DNA from: Deltaproteobacteria bacterium
GTDB taxonomy: Bacteria; Desulfobacterota; Syntrophia; Syntrophales; JAFGHS01
Assembly (NCBI GenBank): GCA_016930075.1
Contig: JAFGHS010000118.1
Span: 19,226-83,225, forward strand
DNA length: 64,000 bases
Direction of reading: 5' to 3'
The notes under the pieces were generated by a model, which saw only the letters and a list, made by a program, of their open reading frames with translations, made no database searches and was not told the DNA's origin. Below, one piece after another: positions 60,893-64,000 of the stretch. The stretch's first letter is position 1; each line of letters starts with the position of its first letter. The position numbers and the translations under genes were made by a program.

Positions 60893-62155
60893 TCAGATTG
60901 CATCCAGTGCTTTCAGACGAGAGACATCTTCCGTCGTCATCCCCAGCAGCGTCTGATAGACCTCCAGATTGTGCTCTCCGATGCGCGGCGCACGGCGGGT
61001 AACGGCGGGAGAGACTTCCGACGATACGGCAAAGGCGCCGGGATACTTCAGGCGAACACCTTCGCCCAGGTCGGGATGCTCCAGTTCGGTCCAGTAGTTC
61101 CGGTCAATCAACTGAATATCCGTCAGGACGTCCGCCGCCGTAAATTGGGGATAGAAAAAGATGCGGTATTTCACCGCCCCCGCAAGGAGCTCCGCTTTGG
61201 TGTGGGCAAAGAAGAATCTGCGCGTCGGCTCCTCCAAACGGTCGATCATATCCTGCGTGATACTTGTATAATCCAGGGCTTCCCAGTCAAAGGCTTTAAA
61301 ATATTCCGTCGCAAATCCCTCTTTCGTCATCCATTCAATCAATCCGGCATTGCGTTTCACGCCGTCGAACGACGCAGGCATATAGGCCCACGAAATCAGC
61401 CCCCCATCCTTGCAGACCCAGGTCCGGTTGATGATGATGCGCATCCCCGCCGTCACGCCCAGACGCCGGGGACGGATCAGTTTTGTCTGATCCCAGATGG
61501 CGTCGCCCAGCTGGGCCTCCGCCGCCTGGATGGCAAGGTCGATGTGCTGCCCCTCGCCCGTGGCCTGCCGGTGGTAGAGGGCCATGCTCGCTGCCGCCGC
61601 CGCCTCGATGCCGGCCTGCAGATAGGTCTGGGGCTGATGGCTGATGCGGACGGGCGGCCTGTCCGCATCGCCAAGGGGATACATGCGTCCGCTCATGGCC
61701 CAGTCGATCAGATCGGATGACTGATAATGACTGTAGGGTCCTGTTTGCCCAAAATGGGTAATAGACAGCATCATGAGGGCCGGATTGATTTTCTCCAGGT
61801 CTTTGTAACCCAGTCCCAATCCATCGAGATAACCGGGGTTGAAAGATTCAATGACGAAGTCGGCTTGTTTGACAAGGCGTTTGAAAATTTCCCTGCCTTC
61901 ATCGGTCTCGATATTGAGGGTAATGCCCCTCTTGTTTGTATTGTACGAAAGCCAGAAGAGACTTTTCTCCGGGTGCTCATGGTCGTGGTAATATGGCCCG
62001 ATCCGGCGGGCCGGGTCGCCGCCCGGCGGTTCGATCTTGACGACGTCGGCCCCCATGTCGCCCAGGAGCTTTCCGCAAATCTGCCCCTTTTCATCCGTCA
62101 GATCCAGGACACGGTAAGGACTTAACATGCCTTCTTGGTTCTTTTCACTTGCCAT
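60893..62155 (-). CDS. Class III CoA-transferase-like protein lacking the catalytic Asp, third copy
   Basis: A 420-residue CaiB/BaiF-family protein. The N-terminal Rossmann part (VLDLTDEKGQICGKLLGDMGADVVKIE) and the TGEGQ motif are normal, but the position of the catalytic Asp, 25 residues before the last base of TGEGQ, is Tyr178 (TYLQAG). It may be an inactive subunit paired with the downstream enzyme, as in the two-subunit benzylsuccinate CoA-transferase. ATG 62155 overlaps the end of the tetR gene by 11 bases, so translation is coupled. Confidence 0.87.
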   Translation of the reverse strand: MASEKNQEGMLSPYRVLDLTDEKGQICGKLLGDMGADVVKIEPPGGDPARRIGPYYHDHEHPEKSLFWLSYNTNKRGITLNIETDEGREIFKRLVKQADFVIESFNPGYLDGLGLGYKDLEKINPALMMLSITHFGQTGPYSHYQSSDLIDWAMSGRMYPLGDADRPPVRISHQPQTYLQAGIEAAAAASMALYHRQATGEGQHIDLAIQAAEAQLGDAIWDQTKLIRPRRLGVTAGMRIIINRTWVCKDGGLISWAYMPASFDGVKRNAGLIEWMTKEGFATEYFKAFDWEALDYTSITQDMIDRLEEPTRRFFFAHTKAELLAGAVKYRIFFYPQFTAADVLTDIQLIDRNYWTELEHPDLGEGVRLKYPGAFAVSSEVSPAVTRRAPRIGEHNLEVYQTLLGMTTEDVSRLKALDAI

Positions 62156-62756
62156 GATCTCCCCCTTCAATTTGTATGCCCTGCATGAACACCCGGCGGA
62201 ACGTCCGGACATAGGTCTCTCCGCTGATACGCGGCGCATTGTCCACGGACTGAAGGAACATGCCGCGGGAAAAAGACATCAGCAACAGGGCCAGCATGCC
62301 GGAGTCGAGATCGTCCCGGATCAGCCCTTCCTTTTTTCCCTCTTCGAACAGACCGGCCAGGAAGTCAGCCATTTTCTGACTGCATCTTTTTCGGATGGGT
62401 TCAATATCCATATCCGCCTTCATGTCGTCGCTCAAGGAGTAAAACATGATGGCCCCTTTGCGGTGCTTCAGACCCACGCCGCTGGAAAAACTGATCACCC
62501 GGTGGAGCTTGTCAATGGCCGTACCGGGCTGCTCGCTCACCCGCCTGATCAGGACGTCGATATAGTCCCGTTCATAAGATTCGATGAGTTTCCCCAAAAG
62601 TTCGCTTTTGTTATGGAAATGGGCGTAGAAGGCGGCCTTGGTCAGGCCGACCTGATCGGTAATATTCTTGATCGACGTTCCCTCGTAGCCATTGCTGGCC
62701 AGAAGATTGAGGGCCGTATCCAGAATCTTTTCGTACGTGTTTTCCTGCCTCGGCAT
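62145..62756 (-). CDS. TetR/AcrR-family transcriptional regulator
   Basis: A 203-residue repressor. The N-terminal helix-turn-helix reads ILDTALNLLASNGYEGTSIKNITDQVGLTKAAFYAHF, beginning near residue 10; the C-terminal ligand domain is all-alpha. It is the first gene of an operon with the two CoA-transferases and would sense an acyl-CoA or related ligand. A palindrome overlaps the -10 of its promoter, so it probably controls itself. Start ATG 62756 with AAAGGAGGT upstream; the GTG six bases earlier lies within that site. Confidence 0.92.
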   Translation of the reverse strand: MPRQENTYEKILDTALNLLASNGYEGTSIKNITDQVGLTKAAFYAHFHNKSELLGKLIESYERDYIDVLIRRVSEQPGTAIDKLHRVISFSSGVGLKHRKGAIMFYSLSDDMKADMDIEPIRKRCSQKMADFLAGLFEEGKKEGLIRDDLDSGMLALLLMSFSRGMFLQSVDNAPRISGETYVRTFRRVFMQGIQIEGGDHGK

Positions 62757-62935
62757 TGTCACCTCCTTTTACGTCTTGAACAGGTGAATCACTCAAACGC
62801 CGCCGACGCCGACAACTGAAACCGCTCTCATGTCGAAACCTCGTTCAAAAAACAAATGATATTTGACGGTTTCCATCACCCGGGGACAATGCATACAGCG
62901 GCGCGCCCGCCACATACGCGTTTCTCTCTTTTATC

Positions 62936-62949
62936 TGACCGCTCGGTTA
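62936..62949. promoter_or_regulatory. Operator overlapping the tetR promoter
   Basis: TGACCGCTCGGTTA is a near-perfect palindrome (ACCG..CGGT arms) sitting on the -10 and the start of transcription of the tetR operon. Likely autoregulatory site. Its half-sites equal those at 49778, but the centre has two bases instead of one. Confidence 0.6.
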
Positions 62950-62975
62950 GTAACATCCAACGCATTACATGTCAA
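62947..62975 (-). promoter_or_regulatory. Promoter of the tetR-CoA-transferase operon
   Basis: On the minus strand TTGACA (62970-62975), 17 bases, TACTAA (62947-62952). The leader is about 180 bases. No gene is seen in 62757-63163 apart from these sites. Confidence 0.6.
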
Positions 62976-63163
62976 GGGTTTTGGAAATTGCCTCTCCTAT
63001 GGCTACTTTGATGCCGGTTGCATACCTTAAATGCATACTTTTTAACCACTCTGCAATGTCATACAAATTTTTTCCTTAACGATTAAATATATTTATCGTA
63101 ACCATATCAGCTACTTATGTATTTTAAACGGGTATCGGGCACATTGATTGCTAATCATATATA

Positions 63164-63192
63164 TTGATTTGGACGATAAATGCATTTAAAAT
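63164..63192 (+). promoter_or_regulatory. Promoter of the glycine-zipper lipoprotein
   Basis: TTGATT (63164-63169), 17 bases, TAAAAT (63187-63192). It would start near 63199. This overlaps the upstream part of the open frame and supports the downstream start at 63267. Confidence 0.5.
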
Positions 63193-63266
63193 ACCGTCAA
63201 AGGAGTTGCTCGGATAAGATTCAGGATCAAATTAATCGTTCATTGATATGGGGAGGATGTTTAGAA

Positions 63267-63878
63267 ATGACCATGCATTTTTCAAGGGCCGCCAGAATGG
63301 CCCGTTTGAGACGGTTCGTCACATTTGGCGCATGTATCCTGTTTATCACAGCCGGGTTATGGGGATGTTATTACAGACCTTATGCAACGCAAACGTCCAC
63401 AGGACCGGAAGCAACCGGCCAGGCCCCCGCGGCGCCTTCTGCTCAGGTTTATTTTTACCCGAAGCAGGGACAATCAACAGAACAACAATCCCGAGACCAA
63501 TATGAATGTTACAACTGGGCGGTCAAGCAGACGGGCTTTGATCCGGGCCAGTCAACCATCCCGCGGGAGCAGCGCATCAGGGTCGTCCCGATGCCGCCTG
63601 CCGGATATGATACCATCGCCATGGCCATATCCGGTGCTGTACTGGGCGCCTTATTCGGCGGACCGCGATATGCCGTCCAGGGCGCCATGATCGGTGCAAC
63701 GGGCGGCGCCATTGCCGGAGCCGCTTCGGACGTGGCAAGGCAGGAGGAGGCAAGAATGAGAGAAGAAGAGATTGCCTCACGCAGCCAGACTTTTGATAAC
63801 CAAACAGCCCGGAAATCTACGGATTTCCGCCGGGCCATGTCCGCCTGCCTGGAGGGCCGCGGCTACAGCGTGCAATGA
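63267..63878 (+). CDS. Glycine-zipper lipoprotein
   Basis: A 203-residue envelope protein. A signal with LWGC gives a lipidated Cys near residue 34; a Thr/Pro/Ala-rich linker follows, then a YECYNWAVKQTGFDP segment, a glycine zipper (SGAVLGALFGG, GAMIGATGGAIAGAAS) at about 125-165 and a C-terminal ACLEGRGYSV motif. Members of this group sit in the outer membrane; function unknown. ATG 63267 with GGAGG ten bases upstream is preferred. The last 120 bases of the window after it contain nothing recognisable. Confidence 0.8.
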   Translation: MTMHFSRAARMARLRRFVTFGACILFITAGLWGCYYRPYATQTSTGPEATGQAPAAPSAQVYFYPKQGQSTEQQSRDQYECYNWAVKQTGFDPGQSTIPREQRIRVVPMPPAGYDTIAMAISGAVLGALFGGPRYAVQGAMIGATGGAIAGAASDVARQEEARMREEEIASRSQTFDNQTARKSTDFRRAMSACLEGRGYSVQ

Positions 63879-64000
63879 GACATTAAAATATACGTTACAA
63901 AAATATCCGTTTTCACTACTGTCCCAACGTTGAGTTTTGTTGATAGTGTAACCTTATGAAACACTTTTAAAATTCGCTTAAAATGTCATTTTTCGATTTG

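Noticed and set aside
1..64000. CRISPR arrays, tRNA or rRNA genes, prophage genes
   Set aside because: No regularly spaced repeats, tRNA TPsiC-like words in context, rRNA segments or phage genes were seen on either strand.

Overview
This window looks like chromosomal DNA from an anaerobic deltaproteobacterium (Desulfobacterota), possibly a syntrophic acid degrader of the Syntrophales type. The reasons are a high density of acyl-CoA genes (two acyl-CoA dehydrogenases, two crotonases, a thiolase with its Zn-ribbon partner, an acyl-CoA ligase, three class III CoA-transferases), a beta subunit of a Na+-pumping decarboxylase, radical-SAM enzymes, FeoAB, and short inverted-repeat elements of a kind common in that group. 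The taxonomic guess is inference; no rRNA, tRNA or CRISPR array was seen.

Layout. 1-8.9 kb: tail of a MATE exporter, a FeoA-FeoB fusion, a crotonase with its own strong promoter, a VKOR-DsbA disulfide enzyme, and a YgiQ / BaiN-type flavoprotein / lipoprotein group. 9-16.1 kb: aminotransferase, two tandem SDRs, FmdB-like zinc ribbon, adenylate kinase, lepA, hemW. 16.3-25.1 kb: an accessory patch with a one-polypeptide restriction-modification enzyme, a secreted metallo-beta-lactamase-fold protein, and a four-PAS hybrid histidine kinase flanked by two paralogous VOC proteins. 25.4-33.7 kb (minus strand): M16 peptidase pair, HAD phosphatase, small membrane protein, slipin and NfeD, then type 4 uracil-DNA glycosylase and coaBC. 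33.9-45 kb: M23 peptidase, acyl-CoA dehydrogenase, an SPFH/zinc-ribbon protein with an uncharacterised zinc-ribbon partner, SDR, MFS, DUF3795, VOC and flavoprotein genes.

45.2-49.7 kb is a minus-strand fatty or aromatic acyl-CoA operon (ligase, dehydrogenase, Zn-ribbon protein, thiolase). 50-56.7 kb holds TerC, a secreted unknown, a two-gene OadG/OadB-like set whose beta subunit carries an inserted lipoyl-like domain, a sensor kinase without its phospho-acceptor histidine, and an outer-membrane barrel with a His/Asp-rich loop. 56.8-62.8 kb is a second acyl-CoA region: CoA-transferase plus crotonase, then a TetR regulator plus two CoA-transferases. The window ends in a glycine-zipper lipoprotein.

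How it may work together: palindromes of the TGACCG...CGGTCA type sit at the promoters of the 49.7 kb operon and of the tetR operon, with a weaker match at 59.0 kb. This suggests one TetR-type circuit (possibly the 62.1 kb regulator) controlling acyl-CoA activation, CoA transfer and beta-oxidation across about 17 kb. The most unusual items are the lipoyl-like insertion in the decarboxylase beta subunit, the CoA-transferase pair in which one member has Tyr at the catalytic Asp position and the other an internal domain duplication, the Glu-to-Asp change in an acyl-CoA dehydrogenase, and the acceptor-less kinase.
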